Shown here one piece after another: positions 8,826 through 17,649 of a stretch of 64,000 nucleotides of DNA. The stretch comes from Actinomycetospora soli (GTDB lineage Bacteria; Actinomycetota; Actinomycetes; Mycobacteriales; Pseudonocardiaceae): contig NZ_JAJNDA010000014.1 in assembly GCF_021026295.1 (NCBI RefSeq), positions 1 through 64,000 on the forward strand. The letters run 5' to 3'. The notes below the pieces were generated by a model that did not search any database, was not told where the DNA came from, and worked only from the letters and a program-made list of their open reading frames with translations. Each line of letters starts with the position of its first letter. Position 1 is the stretch's first letter. The translations under genes were made by a program, and so were the position numbers.

Positions 8826-10325
8826 ATGTCCACCGTCACCGCGCCGCCCCCTCCCGTCGGCACGCGGGCCGTCCCGCCGCTCGCGGCCGCCGCCGGGCTC
8901 GTGGCGGGACTGGTCGGCGTGGTCCAGTTCGTGCTGTCGGTCCCGGACGGCCGCTGGTTCGACGAGGTCCTCATGCTCGCCATCGGCCGCCACCACCTCG
9001 ACTGGGGCTCGGCCGACCAGCCCCCGGTCGCGCCGCTGCTCGCCGCGGCCGCCGACGCGATCGCGCCCGACCGGCAGTGGGTGATGCGGCTGCCCGTCGT
9101 CCTGGCCTCCGCGGGCGCGGTCCTGCTCGCCGCCCTGATCGCCCGGGAGCTCGGCGGGGACCGGCGGGCCCAGACGCTGGCCGCGACCGCGCAGGCGACG
9201 GGGATCTGGGCCACGCTCTTCGGCCACTGGCTCACGCCCTACGCGCTGGAGCCGGTGCAGTGGCTGGCGATCGGCTGGCTGCTCGTGCGATGGGTGCGGA
9301 CGCGCGACGACCGGCTGCTGGTGGCCCTGGGCCTCGTCGTCGGGATCGCGGCGCAGACCAAGTTCCAGGTGTTCGGACTGTGCGCGGCGCTCCTGGTCGC
9401 CGTGGCGCTCTGCGGCCCGCGGACGCTGCTCCGTCGCCCGCTGCTGTGGGTGGGCGCGCTGCTCGCCGCCGCGATCGCGGCGCCCACCCTGATCTGGCAG
9501 GCCGCCCACGGCTGGCCGCAGCTCGCGATGGGGGCGGTCGTCGCCGCCGAGGCCGGGCCGCTCTACGGCGGCCGGGCCGGCGTGGCCGCCGCGACGGTCG
9601 TGGGTGCGGGCCTGCTCGGCGCCCCGCTCGGCGCCTACGGCCTGGTCCGGCTGCTCCGGACCCCCGACCTGCGGTTCCTCGGCGTGACGACGGCGGTCGT
9701 CGCGCTCCTCGTCGTCCTCGCCCCGGGGCGGCCCTACTACCTCGCCGGCCTGTACGGGCTGCTCGCCGCGGCCGGTGCGGTCGGGCTCCAGGGGCGGCGC
9801 GAGGCGGGCCGCGCCCGGTTCCGGTGGGTCGCGTGGCCCGCGTCGGCCCTGGCCGTCGCGCTCGCCGCCGCGGTGCTGCACCTGTCGACCGCGCTGGCGA
9901 GCCCGGTGGTCCCCGACCGGATCGTGGCCGCGACCGCGACCGCGACCGCGACCGCGAACGCCCACGACGCCCTCCCGGCGCCGGAGCGGGACCGGACGGC
10001 GATCGTCGGGGGCTCGTACATCTACGCGGCCTACGTCGACGCGGCCCCCCGGGCCCTCGGCCTGCCGCCGGCGGCCTCGCTGAACCGCAGTTACGGGTAC
10101 TTCACCCCGCCGTCGGACGACCTCGACGCCGCGCTCTACGTCGGACCGGACCCGGGCGTGCTGCGGGGGTCGTTCGCGCAGGTCCGGCGGGTGGGCGAGA
10201 TCAGCGGCGACGGCGCCCGCGGGCTCGGCGGCGAGGACCTCGACACCCCCGTCTGGCTGCTCACCGGCCGCCAGGAGCCGTGGGCGGCGATCTGGGAGCG
10301 GGAGCGGACCCTCGTCGTCTCCTGA
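8826..10325 (+). CDS. GT-C fold glycosyltransferase, PMT/ArnT-like membrane protein
   Basis: 499 residues with about eleven hydrophobic segments. The first outside loop carries the acidic motif RWFDEVLMLAIGRHHLDWG, matching the catalytic Asp loop of GT39/GT83-type transferases that use a polyprenyl-phosphate sugar. About 110 residues at the C-terminus are soluble and probably outside. The donor and acceptor cannot be told from sequence. ATG at 8826 is chosen, 133 bases from the divergent kinase start. A GCGACC hexanucleotide repeat (9930-9959) encodes an Ala-Thr run just after the last helix. Confidence 0.8.
   Translation: MSTVTAPPPPVGTRAVPPLAAAAGLVAGLVGVVQFVLSVPDGRWFDEVLMLAIGRHHLDWGSADQPPVAPLLAAAADAIAPDRQWVMRLPVVLASAGAVLLAALIARELGGDRRAQTLAATAQATGIWATLFGHWLTPYALEPVQWLAIGWLLVRWVRTRDDRLLVALGLVVGIAAQTKFQVFGLCAALLVAVALCGPRTLLRRPLLWVGALLAAAIAAPTLIWQAAHGWPQLAMGAVVAAEAGPLYGGRAGVAAATVVGAGLLGAPLGAYGLVRLLRTPDLRFLGVTTAVVALLVVLAPGRPYYLAGLYGLLAAAGAVGLQGRREAGRARFRWVAWPASALAVALAAAVLHLSTALASPVVPDRIVAATATATATANAHDALPAPERDRTAIVGGSYIYAAYVDAAPRALGLPPAASLNRSYGYFTPPSDDLDAALYVGPDPGVLRGSFAQVRRVGEISGDGARGLGGEDLDTPVWLLTGRQEPWAAIWERERTLVVS
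9930..9959 (+). repeat. Hexanucleotide tandem repeat inside the glycosyltransferase
   Basis: Four perfect GCGACC units and a fifth with one change (GCGAAC). They encode alternating Ala-Thr just outside the last membrane helix. Loss or gain of units would keep the frame, so length variation between strains is plausible. Confidence 0.85.
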
Positions 10326-10333
10326 GGGGCCCG

Positions 10334-10350
10334 TTCCCGACGACGGGTCG
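10334..10350 (+). repeat. 17-bp dispersed motif, copy A (non-coding)
   Basis: TTCCCGACGACGGGTCG, exact copy, located between the glycosyltransferase stop and DUF3046. It ends 5 bases before the TACCCT -10 box and so covers the -35 region of the predicted DUF3046 promoter. Confidence 0.8.
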
Positions 10351-10355
10351 CCACC

Positions 10356-10361
10356 TACCCT
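10356..10361 (+). promoter_or_regulatory. -10 box of a probably leaderless DUF3046 transcript
   Basis: TACCCT followed by 7 bases and then the GTG start. This TANNNT-N7-start layout is the hallmark of actinobacterial leaderless promoters, and no Shine-Dalgarno sequence precedes the GTG. Confidence 0.55.
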
Positions 10362-10368
10362 CGACGGC

Positions 10369-10563
10369 GTGCGCCTGACCCACTTCCGGCAGCTGATGGA
10401 GGACGAGTTCGGCGCCGTGCGCGCGTCCTCGATCGCCCGGGACCACGTGTTCTCCGCGCTCGCGGGCCGGACGGTGGAGCAGGCGCTGGAGGACGGCGAG
10501 GAACCGCGCGAGGTCTGGCGGGCGGTGTGCGCCGAGTTCGACGTGCCGGCGTCCCGCCGGTGA
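10369..10563 (+). CDS. DUF3046 family protein
   Basis: 64 residues beginning MRLTHFRQLMEDEFGAVRA and containing the family signature GRTVEQALEDG and VWRAVC...DVP.SRR at the end. DUF3046 proteins are small, actinobacterial and almost always encoded just before recA. Function is unknown; the position suggests a link to DNA repair or to recA expression, but nothing in the sequence (no metal site, no membrane segment) shows how. GTG start, apparently leaderless. Confidence 0.9.
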   Translation: MRLTHFRQLMEDEFGAVRASSIARDHVFSALAGRTVEQALEDGEEPREVWRAVCAEFDVPASRR

Positions 10564-10600
10564 GACCGCCCGGGGGTGACCGGCGTGTCCCCCTCCTGGA

Positions 10601-10616
10601 TCGAACACGTGTTCGT
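10601..10616 (+). promoter_or_regulatory. LexA (SOS) box upstream of recA
   Basis: TCGAACACGTGTTCGT matches the actinobacterial SOS consensus TCGAAC-N4-GTTCGA at all but the last base. It lies 146 bases before the recA start and 37 bases after the DUF3046 stop, so recA should have a damage-inducible promoter of its own. Confidence 0.88.
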
Positions 10617-10666
10617 CTAGTCTGAACGCCGGAGGCGGTCGTCCACACCGGCACCGGCCGCCCGCG

Positions 10667-10675
10667 TTGTCCACA
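10667..10675 (+). promoter_or_regulatory. DnaA-box match in the recA leader
   Basis: TTGTCCACA, an exact match to the high-affinity actinobacterial DnaA box, 86 bases upstream of recA. A single site by itself may be chance; it is listed because a cluster of similar sites precedes nrdR. Confidence 0.35.
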
Positions 10676-10761
10676 GCCGAAGACCTGCTCGTGCGATGTT
10701 GTCGGACCCCTGTCCTACCGTCGCCGCCGAAGACCACACCCGTCCCGAGGGGGAACCCCGA

Positions 10762-11808
10762 ATGCCTCAGGCCCCGGATCGCGACAAGGCGCTCGAGCTC
10801 GCCCTGGCGCAGATCGACAAGCAGTTCGGCAAGGGCTCGGTGATGCGGCTGGGCGACGAGGGCCGCGCGCCGATCAGCGTCATCCCGACCGGCTCCATCG
10901 CCCTGGACGTCGCCCTCGGCGTCGGCGGGCTGCCGCGAGGCCGCGTCGTCGAGATCTACGGCCCGGAGTCCTCCGGGAAGACGACCGTCACGCTGCACGC
11001 GGTCGCCCAGGCGCAGGCCCAGGGCGGCGTCGCGGCGTTCATCGACGCCGAGCACGCGCTGGACCCGGAGTACGCGAAGGCGCTCGGCGTCGACACCGAC
11101 GCCCTCCTGGTCGCGCAGCCGGACACCGGCGAGCAGGCGCTCGAGATCATGGACATGCTGATCCGCTCGAACGCGCTCGACATCATCGTCGTCGACTCCG
11201 TCGCCGCGCTCGTGCCCCGCGCCGAGATCGAGGGCGACATGGGGGACAGCCACGTCGGCCTGCAGGCCCGCCTGATGAGCCAGGCGCTGCGCAAGATCAC
11301 CGGTGCGCTGAACCACTCCGGCACCACGGCGATCTTCATCAACCAGCTGCGCGAGAAGGTCGGCGTCATGTTCGGCTCGCCGGAGACCACCACCGGTGGC
11401 CGCGCGCTGAAGTTCTACTCGTCGGTGCGCCTGGACATCCGGCGGATCGAGACGCTCAAGGACGGCACCGACGCGGTCGGCAACCGGACGCGCGTCAAGG
11501 TCGTGAAGAACAAGGTCGCGCCGCCGTTCAAGCAGGCCGAGTTCGACATGATCTACGGCCAGGGCATCTCCAAGGAGGGCTCGCTGATCGACGTCGGCGT
11601 CGAGCAGGGCTTCGTCCGCAAGTCGGGCGCCTGGTACACCTACGACGGCGACCAGCTCGGCCAGGGCAAGGAGAACGCCCGGAAGTTCCTGCGGGAGAAC
11701 CCGGACGTCGCGGGCGAGATCGAGAAGCGGATCAAGGAGAAGCTCGGGATCGGGCCGAAGCTCGACGCCGACGAGACCCAGCCGGCGCCGGCCCCGGTCG
11801 ACTTCTGA
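10762..11808 (+). CDS. recA: Recombinase RecA
   Basis: 348 residues, full length. Forms filaments on single-stranded DNA, performs strand exchange and triggers LexA self-cleavage. Walker A GPESSGKT at residues 67-74, MAW-type N-terminus ([22 protein letters not shown]), loop L2 region ([19 protein letters not shown] in shortened form) and the acidic C-terminal tail are all present; no intein. The internal ATG at 10762 is preferred over an earlier one at 10696 because GAGGGGG lies 8 bases upstream and homologues start here. recX overlaps the stop codon (TGATG). Confidence 0.98.
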   Translation: MPQAPDRDKALELALAQIDKQFGKGSVMRLGDEGRAPISVIPTGSIALDVALGVGGLPRGRVVEIYGPESSGKTTVTLHAVAQAQAQGGVAAFIDAEHALDPEYAKALGVDTDALLVAQPDTGEQALEIMDMLIRSNALDIIVVDSVAALVPRAEIEGDMGDSHVGLQARLMSQALRKITGALNHSGTTAIFINQLREKVGVMFGSPETTTGGRALKFYSSVRLDIRRIETLKDGTDAVGNRTRVKVVKNKVAPPFKQAEFDMIYGQGISKEGSLIDVGVEQGFVRKSGAWYTYDGDQLGQGKENARKFLRENPDVAGEIEKRIKEKLGIGPKLDADETQPAPAPVDF

Positions 11809-12386
11809 TGGCCCTCGGGCAGCGGCCGCGGCGCCGCGCCCGGGAGGAACCGGAGCGGGAGGGTCCGCCCGAGCCGCCCGCCGACCCGGAGTCGGTGGCC
11901 AGCACGATCTGCCTGAACCTCCTCACGATCCGGGCGCGCACGCGGGCCGAGCTGGCCACCGAGCTGGCCCGGCGGGACGTCGACGACGACGTGGCCGCCG
12001 CGGTGCTCGACCGGCTCGAGGAGGTGCGCCTGCTCGACGACACGGCGTTCGCCGAGCAGTGGGTCGACTCCCGGCACCGCCACCGGGGGCTCGGGCGTCG
12101 GGCGCTCTCGCAGGAGCTGCGCCGCAAGGGGGTCGACGCGGAGACCACGAGCGCCGCGGTCGCCGAGCTCGACCCGGAGTCGGAGCGGGCCAAGGCCGTC
12201 GAGCTGGTCCGGCGCCGTCTGCGCTCCCTGGACCGGGTGGAGCCCGAGGCGGCGGCCCGGCGACTCGTCGGGATGCTCGCCCGCAAGGGCTACGGCGCGG
12301 GCCTGGCCTACGAGGTCGTCCGCACCGAGATGGCGGGTCGGGGCGCGGAGCTCGACGACACGGTTCCGGACGACGAGGCGCTCTGA
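11808..12386 (+). CDS. recX: Regulatory protein RecX
   Basis: 192 residues. RecX binds RecA filaments and restrains recombinase and coprotease activity. The three-helix repeats are visible (LLDDTAFAEQWVDSR, GRRALSQELRRKGVD, ARRLVGMLARKGYG). The N-terminus is an Arg/Glu/Pro-rich extension of about 25 residues. The ATG shares its A with the recA stop (TGATG), so the two are translationally coupled and expected to be co-induced by the SOS response. Confidence 0.93.
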   Translation: MALGQRPRRRAREEPEREGPPEPPADPESVASTICLNLLTIRARTRAELATELARRDVDDDVAAAVLDRLEEVRLLDDTAFAEQWVDSRHRHRGLGRRALSQELRRKGVDAETTSAAVAELDPESERAKAVELVRRRLRSLDRVEPEAAARRLVGMLARKGYGAGLAYEVVRTEMAGRGAELDDTVPDDEAL

Positions 12387-12417
12387 CGACTGGGGATGAC
12401 GCTCCGCCGCCGCTCGG

Positions 12418-12431
12418 GTGACGGGGATCAC
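12418..12431 (+). promoter_or_regulatory. CRP/GlxR-like operator before sdhC
   Basis: GTGACGGGGATCAC is a perfect GTGA-N6-TCAC inverted repeat, the core of the cyclic-AMP receptor protein consensus. It lies 155 bases upstream of the sdhC start, just after recX. Regulators of this family commonly control succinate dehydrogenase in actinobacteria (family knowledge). Confidence 0.45.
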
Positions 12432-12479
12432 GACAACATCACCTGTGACCCGGACGACAGCCGGGAATGCCTGGTCGTA

Positions 12480-12510
12480 GTGTGCTGCGCACCACACGGC
12501 GTGACGCCGT
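12480..12510 (+). promoter_or_regulatory. Palindrome plus hairpin in the sdh leader
   Basis: GTGTGCTGCGCACCACAC (12480-12497) is an 18-bp palindrome with one mismatched pair. It overlaps ACGGCG-TGA-CGCCGT (12496-12510), a perfect 6-bp hairpin with a 3-base loop. Either could be an operator or an mRNA structure in front of sdhCAB; the two cannot form fully together. Confidence 0.4.
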
Positions 12511-12585
12511 GCCGAGGTGCGCCCCTCCGCCACGGGGACGCGGCACCGGCCGTCACGCGAGCCCCGTCGACGAGGACCGGTGCGA

Positions 12586-13422
12586 GTGACCACCACAGCG
12601 CACGACCCCGGAGCGCCATCGGCCGACAACCCCGGCCGCGCGGACATCCGGGCCCGAACCCTCCGCCGCGACCGCTGGTGGCTGGCGCCACTGGTGAACG
12701 CCCTCGGGCTGGCCACGTTCGTCGTGTACGCGACGATCCGGTCGTTCTGGGGATCGGCGTACTACGTGTCGGAGTACCACTACCTCTCGCCGTTCTACTC
12801 GCCGTGCTTCTCGGCGAGCTGCGTGCCGGGGTCGAGCCACTTCGGGACGTTCCTGCCGGAGTTCCCGCCGTGGCTCCCGCTCGCGCTGCTGTCGCTGCCG
12901 TTCCTGCTCGGCTTCCGGCTCACCTGCTACTACTACCGGAAGTCGTACTACCGGGCGTTCTGGATGTCGCCGCCCGCCTGCGCGGTGTCCGAGCCGCACG
13001 GCAAGTACACGGGTGAGACGCGCTTCCCGCTGATCCTGCAGAACGCGCACCGCTACTTCTTCTACTTTGCGGTCCTGATCTCGCTGATCAACACCTACGA
13101 CATGCTGGTCGCGTTCCAGAGCGACGCCCCCGACGGCTCGGCCCGGTTCGGGATCGGTCTCGGCAACGTCATCCTGCTGGTCAACGTGATCGGGCTGTGG
13201 CTCTACACGCTGTCGTGCCACTCCTGCCGCCACATCACCGGCGGGCGGCTCAAGCACTTCTCGCGGCACCCGGTGCGCTACCGGATCTGGACCGGGATCT
13301 CGGCGCTGAACACGCGGCACATGCTCTTCGCGTGGATCACGATCGGGACGCTGATCCTCACCGACCTCTACATCATGCTCGTCGCGAGCGGCACCATCTC
13401 CGACCTGAGGATCGTGAACTGA
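12586..13422 (+). CDS. sdhC: Succinate dehydrogenase membrane anchor (SdhC, Rv0249c type)
   Basis: About 278 residues. Membrane subunit carrying quinone reduction and haem, anchoring SdhAB. Five to six hydrophobic segments are visible (WWLAPLVNALGLATFVVYA; WLPLALLSLPFLLGF; YFFYFAVLISLINTY; GNVILLVNVIGLWLYTLSC; AWITIGTLILTDLYIMLVA) with several His candidates for haem ligands (QNAHRYFFY, SCHSCRHITGG, NTRHMLFAW). Length and order match the Rv0247c-Rv0249c (Sdh1) type rather than split SdhC/SdhD. GTG at 12586 is preferred (GAGGA 9 bases upstream) over GTG at 12580. The stop overlaps the sdhA start. Confidence 0.87.
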   Translation: MTTTAHDPGAPSADNPGRADIRARTLRRDRWWLAPLVNALGLATFVVYATIRSFWGSAYYVSEYHYLSPFYSPCFSASCVPGSSHFGTFLPEFPPWLPLALLSLPFLLGFRLTCYYYRKSYYRAFWMSPPACAVSEPHGKYTGETRFPLILQNAHRYFFYFAVLISLINTYDMLVAFQSDAPDGSARFGIGLGNVILLVNVIGLWLYTLSCHSCRHITGGRLKHFSRHPVRYRIWTGISALNTRHMLFAWITIGTLILTDLYIMLVASGTISDLRIVN

Positions 13423-15344
13423 TGGCCGACACCTCCGGGACGCCCGACGTCGTCCACCACACCTACGACGTCCTCGTGATCGGCGCCGGCGGCGCGGGCC
13501 TGCGCGCGGCGATCGAGGCCCGGATGCGGGGCAAGCGGGTCGCGATCCTGTCGAAGTCGCTGTTCGGCAAGGCGCACACGGTGATGGCCGAGGGCGGGAT
13601 CGCCGCGTCGATGGGGAACGCGAACCCCCGCGACAACTGGGAGGTCCACTACCGCGACACCATGCGCGGCGGGAAGTTCCTCAACAACTGGCGGATGGCC
13701 GAGCTGCACGCCAAGGAGGCGCCGCAGCGCGTCTGGGAGCTCGAGACCTACGGCGCGCTGTTCGACCGCACGCCCGAGGGCAAGATCAGCCAGCGCAACT
13801 TCGGCGGCCACCAGTTCCCGCGTCTCGCGCACGTCGGCGACCGCACCGGGCTCGAGCTGATCCGCACCCTGCAGCAGAAGATCGTCTCGCTGCAGCAGGA
13901 GGACCACGCCCGCACCGGCGACCACGAGTCCGACCTGAAGGTCTTCCACGAGTTCACCGTCACCGAGCTGTTCAAGGACGGCGACCGCATCGCCGGCGCC
14001 TTCGGCTACCGCCGGCCGACGGGGGAGTACCTCTGCTTCCACGCCCCGGCGGTCGTGCTCGCCACCGGCGGGATCGGCAAGTCGTTCAAGGTCACCAGCA
14101 ACTCCTGGGAGTACACCGGCGACGGCCACGCCCTGGCGCTCCGCGCGGGCGCCCGCCTGATCAACATGGAGTTCGTCCAGTTCCACCCGACGGGGATGGT
14201 CTGGCCGCCCAGCGTGAAGGGCATCCTCGTCACCGAGTCCGTCCGCGGCGACGGCGGCGTCCTCAAGAACTCCGAGGGCGAGCGGTTCATGTTCCGCTAC
14301 GTCCCCGACGTGTTCCGCGAGCAGTACGCGACCAGCGAGGACGAGGGGGACCGCTGGTACACCGACGCCGACAACAACCGGCGGCCCCCCGAGCTGCTGC
14401 CGCGCGACGAGGTGGCCCGGGCGATCAACAACGAGGTCAAGGAGGGGCGCGGGTCGCCGGCCGGCGGGGTCTACCTGGACATCGCCAGCCGCCGCTCCAC
14501 GGAGTTCATCCGCAAGCGCCTGCCGTCGATGTACCACCAGTTCAAGGAGCTGGCCGACGTCGACATCACCGCCGAGCCGATGGAGGTCGGCCCGACCTGC
14601 CACTACGTGATGGGCGGGGTCGAGGTCGACCCGGACACGGCCGCGACGGTGGTGCCCGGACTGTTCGCGGCCGGTGAGGTCGCGGGCGGGATGCACGGCT
14701 CCAACCGCCTGGGCGGCAACTCGCTGTCCGACCTGCTCGTCTTCGGCTGCCGCGCCGGGGCGGGGGCGGCGGAGTACCTCGACGGCCTGACCGGCGCGCC
14801 CGCCGTCACGGACGCGGCCGTCGACGCGGCGCTCGCGGAGTCGGAGAAGCCGTTCGCGGTCCGCGGCGAGGAGAACGCGTACACGCTGCACCAGGAGCTG
14901 CAGCAGACGATGAACGACCTGGTGGGGATCATCCGCCGGGCCGACGAGATGGAGATGGCGCTCAAGCGGCTCGCGGAGCTGCGTGACCGCATCCCGCGGG
15001 TCGGGGTCTCCGGCGGCCGGGCGTACAACCCGGGCTGGCACCTCGCGATGGACCTGCGCAACATGCTGATGGTCAGCCAGTGCATCGCGATGGCCGCGCT
15101 GGAGCGGCAGGAGAGCCGCGGCGGCCACACCCGCGACGACTACCCGGCGATGGACGAGAACTGGCGGCGCGAGCTGCTCAACTGCTCCCTCGTCGACGGG
15201 CCCGACGGTCCGCAGGTGGAGCTGAACCACCAGCCCCAGCCGGCGATGCGCCCGGACCTGTTCGACCTCTTCGAGCTCGACGAGCTGAAGAAGTACTACA
15301 CCGGCGACGAACTGGGCGGCCACCGCGCGGATCGGGGGATGTGA
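13422..15344 (+). CDS. sdhA: Succinate dehydrogenase flavoprotein subunit
   Basis: 640 residues. Oxidises succinate to fumarate through covalently bound FAD. FAD-binding GAGGAGLRAAIEA near residues 23-35, the flavin-linking His region (SLFGKAHTVMAEGGIAASMG: K-A-H-T, with the AEGG motif), substrate-binding QFHPTG and catalytic R in RLGGNSLSDL. Length and the insertion EGDRWYTDADNNRR match the Sdh1-type flavoprotein. The start shares bases with the sdhC stop (TGATG) and sdhB follows after 3 bases, so sdhCAB is one operon. Confidence 0.95.
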   Translation: MADTSGTPDVVHHTYDVLVIGAGGAGLRAAIEARMRGKRVAILSKSLFGKAHTVMAEGGIAASMGNANPRDNWEVHYRDTMRGGKFLNNWRMAELHAKEAPQRVWELETYGALFDRTPEGKISQRNFGGHQFPRLAHVGDRTGLELIRTLQQKIVSLQQEDHARTGDHESDLKVFHEFTVTELFKDGDRIAGAFGYRRPTGEYLCFHAPAVVLATGGIGKSFKVTSNSWEYTGDGHALALRAGARLINMEFVQFHPTGMVWPPSVKGILVTESVRGDGGVLKNSEGERFMFRYVPDVFREQYATSEDEGDRWYTDADNNRRPPELLPRDEVARAINNEVKEGRGSPAGGVYLDIASRRSTEFIRKRLPSMYHQFKELADVDITAEPMEVGPTCHYVMGGVEVDPDTAATVVPGLFAAGEVAGGMHGSNRLGGNSLSDLLVFGCRAGAGAAEYLDGLTGAPAVTDAAVDAALAESEKPFAVRGEENAYTLHQELQQTMNDLVGIIRRADEMEMALKRLAELRDRIPRVGVSGGRAYNPGWHLAMDLRNMLMVSQCIAMAALERQESRGGHTRDDYPAMDENWRRELLNCSLVDGPDGPQVELNHQPQPAMRPDLFDLFELDELKKYYTGDELGGHRADRGM

Positions 15345-15347
15345 GCC

Positions 15348-16202
15348 ATGGGCTACCGGGCGAAGTTCGAGGTCTGGCGCGGCGACGCCTCCGGCGAGGG
15401 CGCGCTGCAGCCGTTCGAGGTCGACGTCAACGAGGGCGAGGTCGTCCTCGACATCGTGCACCGGCTGCAGGCCACCCAGGCCGGTGACCTCGCGGTGCGC
15501 TGGAACTGCAAGGCCGGCAAGTGCGGCAGCTGCTCGGCGGAGATCAACGGCCGCCCGCGGCTGATGTGCATGACGCGCATGTCGACGTTCGACGAGCAGG
15601 AGACGGTGACGATCACGCCGCTGCGGACCTTCCCGGTGATCCGGGACCTCGTCACCGACGTCGACTTCAACTACGTCAAGGCCCGCGAGATCCCCTCGTT
15701 CGCGCCGCCGGAGGACCTGGCGCCGGGCGAGTACCGGATGAGCCAGGTCGACGTGGAGCGGCCGCAGGAGTTCCGCAAGTGCATCGAGTGCTACCTGTGC
15801 CAGAACACCTGCCACGCGGTGCGCGACCACGAGGAGAACAAGGAGGAGTTCGCCGGCCCGCGCTACCTGATGCGGGTCTCCGAGCTCGACATGCACCCGC
15901 TCGACGTCCGCGACCGCAAGGACGCCGCGCAGGACGACCACGGCCTCGGCTACTGCAACATCACCAAGTGCTGCACCGAGGTCTGCCCCGAGCACATCAA
16001 GATCACCGACAACGCGCTCATCCCGATGAAGGAACGCGTGGTCGACACGAAGTACGACCCGCTGGTGTGGCTCGGGCGGAAGATCTTCAAGCGCGAGGAC
16101 CTGGAGGCGAAGCACGCCACCGGGCGGCGCTCGCTCGACGACGCGGGCCCGGACAACGGCTCGCCGCTGCCGGCCGACTCGATCGGCCCGGTCGGCGGCT
16201 GA
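15348..16202 (+). CDS. sdhB: Succinate dehydrogenase iron-sulfur subunit
   Basis: 284 residues. Passes electrons from FAD to quinone. The 2Fe-2S site is CKAGKCGSCSAEI...C at about 60-75, the 4Fe-4S site CIECYLCQNTC and the 3Fe-4S/C-terminal site CTEVCPEHI, together with the second set CNITKCC. The Asp-rich C-terminal tail after residue 265 is not conserved in the family. ATG follows GAGCC directly after sdhA. Confidence 0.95.
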   Translation: MGYRAKFEVWRGDASGEGALQPFEVDVNEGEVVLDIVHRLQATQAGDLAVRWNCKAGKCGSCSAEINGRPRLMCMTRMSTFDEQETVTITPLRTFPVIRDLVTDVDFNYVKAREIPSFAPPEDLAPGEYRMSQVDVERPQEFRKCIECYLCQNTCHAVRDHEENKEEFAGPRYLMRVSELDMHPLDVRDRKDAAQDDHGLGYCNITKCCTEVCPEHIKITDNALIPMKERVVDTKYDPLVWLGRKIFKREDLEAKHATGRRSLDDAGPDNGSPLPADSIGPVGG

Positions 16203-16218
16203 GGACCGGGAGGGGCGC

Positions 16219-17646
16219 GTGACCGGCGATCCCGCGCCCCGGCACGGCCCGGACGGGCGCCTGCTGTGGTCCCGGTCGTCGGAGCTGACCGGCTTCGAGG
16301 CGCTGATGTGGCGGGTCGAGGCGGACCCGAGGATGCGCTCGACGGTGGTCATCGTCGAGACGCTCGACCGGGAGCCGGACTGGGACCGGATGGTCGCGGC
16401 CACCGACTGGGCCTCGCGGGTGGTGCCCCGGCTCCGGGAACGGATCGTGGCGCCGTTCCTCGGGGCCGGGACCCCGTTCTGGTCGCTGGACCCGGACTTC
16501 GACCTGCACTACCACCTGCGCCGGCTGCGGCTGCACGACGGCGCATCAGGCGCCGACCTGTTCCGGGCGGCCGAGCAGGTCGCGATGACCCCGCTCGACC
16601 CGTCGCGTCCCCTGTGGGAGGCGACGATCGTCGGCGGGCTGCCCGACGGCGGCGCGGCGCTGCTGTTCAAGCTCAGCCACGTCCTCTCCGACGGGATGGG
16701 CCTCGCGCAGCTGCTCGCCGGGCTGCACTCCCGGACCCGCGAGCCGACCCCCGACAAGCCCCAGCCGCCCGCACCCGAACCGACCCCGACCGGCCCGGTC
16801 GAGGCGCTGGTCCGGCAGGCGCGCACGGACCTCGGCCTGGTCACCGGGGTCGCGCGCGGTCTTCTCGGGGGCGCGTCCGCACTCGTGCGACCCGACCGGG
16901 CCCTGCGGGACGCCGCGGGCTACGTCGCCTCCGCGGTCCGGGTGCTGTCCCCGCCCACGGCCCCGCCGCTGCCGGTGCTGGCGCGGCGCAGCCCGTCGTG
17001 GCGCTTCCGCGCGCGCGACGTGCCGTTCGCGGAGCTGCGGGCCGCGGGCCGCGCGGGGGGCGGCTCGGTGAACAGCGCCTTCGTGGCGGCGCTGCTCGCG
17101 GCCTTCCGCCGCTACTCCGCCCGGTGCGGCGAGCCGCTGCCGTCCGACCGGCTGATGCCGGTGACCATGCCGGTGTCGGTGCGCCGCGAGGAGCACGAGG
17201 CGGGCGGCAACCACTTCGCCCCGGCCCGGCTCTCGGCGCCGGTCGGGCTCGTCGACCCGGCCGCGCGGATCGCCGACGTGCACCACCGGGTCGCGACGGC
17301 CCGGGCGGAGCCGGCGCTGGAGAGCGTCGAGCTCGTCGCCCCGCTGCTGGTCCGGCTGCCCGGCGCGCTGGTGGCCCGCTTCGGCGGCAGCACCACCGGC
17401 GCGAACGACCTGCAGGCCAGCAGCATCCCCGGCCTGCAGGGCGACGTGTACCTCGCGGGTGCGCGGATCGTGCGCAGCTACCCCTTCGCGCCGCTGCCCG
17501 GCTGCGCGGCGATGATCGCCATGATCACCCACGGGGACGTCTGCTGCGTCGCGGCAAACCTCGACGCGGCGGCGATCACCGACCTCGCGGGCTTCGAGCA
17601 GGACCTCGCCGACGGGTTCGACGAGGTCCTGGCTCTCGCCCGGTGA
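16219..17646 (+). CDS. Wax ester synthase / diacylglycerol acyltransferase (WS/DGAT)
   Basis: 475 residues. Transfers an acyl group from acyl-CoA to diacylglycerol or a fatty alcohol, making storage lipid. Features: SRPLWE motif before the active site, catalytic SHVLSDG at about residues 153-159 (the family consensus is HHxxxDG; the first His is Ser here, the catalytic second His and Asp-Gly are kept), and the SNVPGP-equivalent region TTGANDLQASSIPG. GTG start with GGGAGGGG upstream. It follows sdhB by 16 bases and may be read with it, although no functional link is known. Confidence 0.88.
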   Translation: MTGDPAPRHGPDGRLLWSRSSELTGFEALMWRVEADPRMRSTVVIVETLDREPDWDRMVAATDWASRVVPRLRERIVAPFLGAGTPFWSLDPDFDLHYHLRRLRLHDGASGADLFRAAEQVAMTPLDPSRPLWEATIVGGLPDGGAALLFKLSHVLSDGMGLAQLLAGLHSRTREPTPDKPQPPAPEPTPTGPVEALVRQARTDLGLVTGVARGLLGGASALVRPDRALRDAAGYVASAVRVLSPPTAPPLPVLARRSPSWRFRARDVPFAELRAAGRAGGGSVNSAFVAALLAAFRRYSARCGEPLPSDRLMPVTMPVSVRREEHEAGGNHFAPARLSAPVGLVDPAARIADVHHRVATARAEPALESVELVAPLLVRLPGALVARFGGSTTGANDLQASSIPGLQGDVYLAGARIVRSYPFAPLPGCAAMIAMITHGDVCCVAANLDAAAITDLAGFEQDLADGFDEVLALAR

Positions 17647-17649
17647 GCC

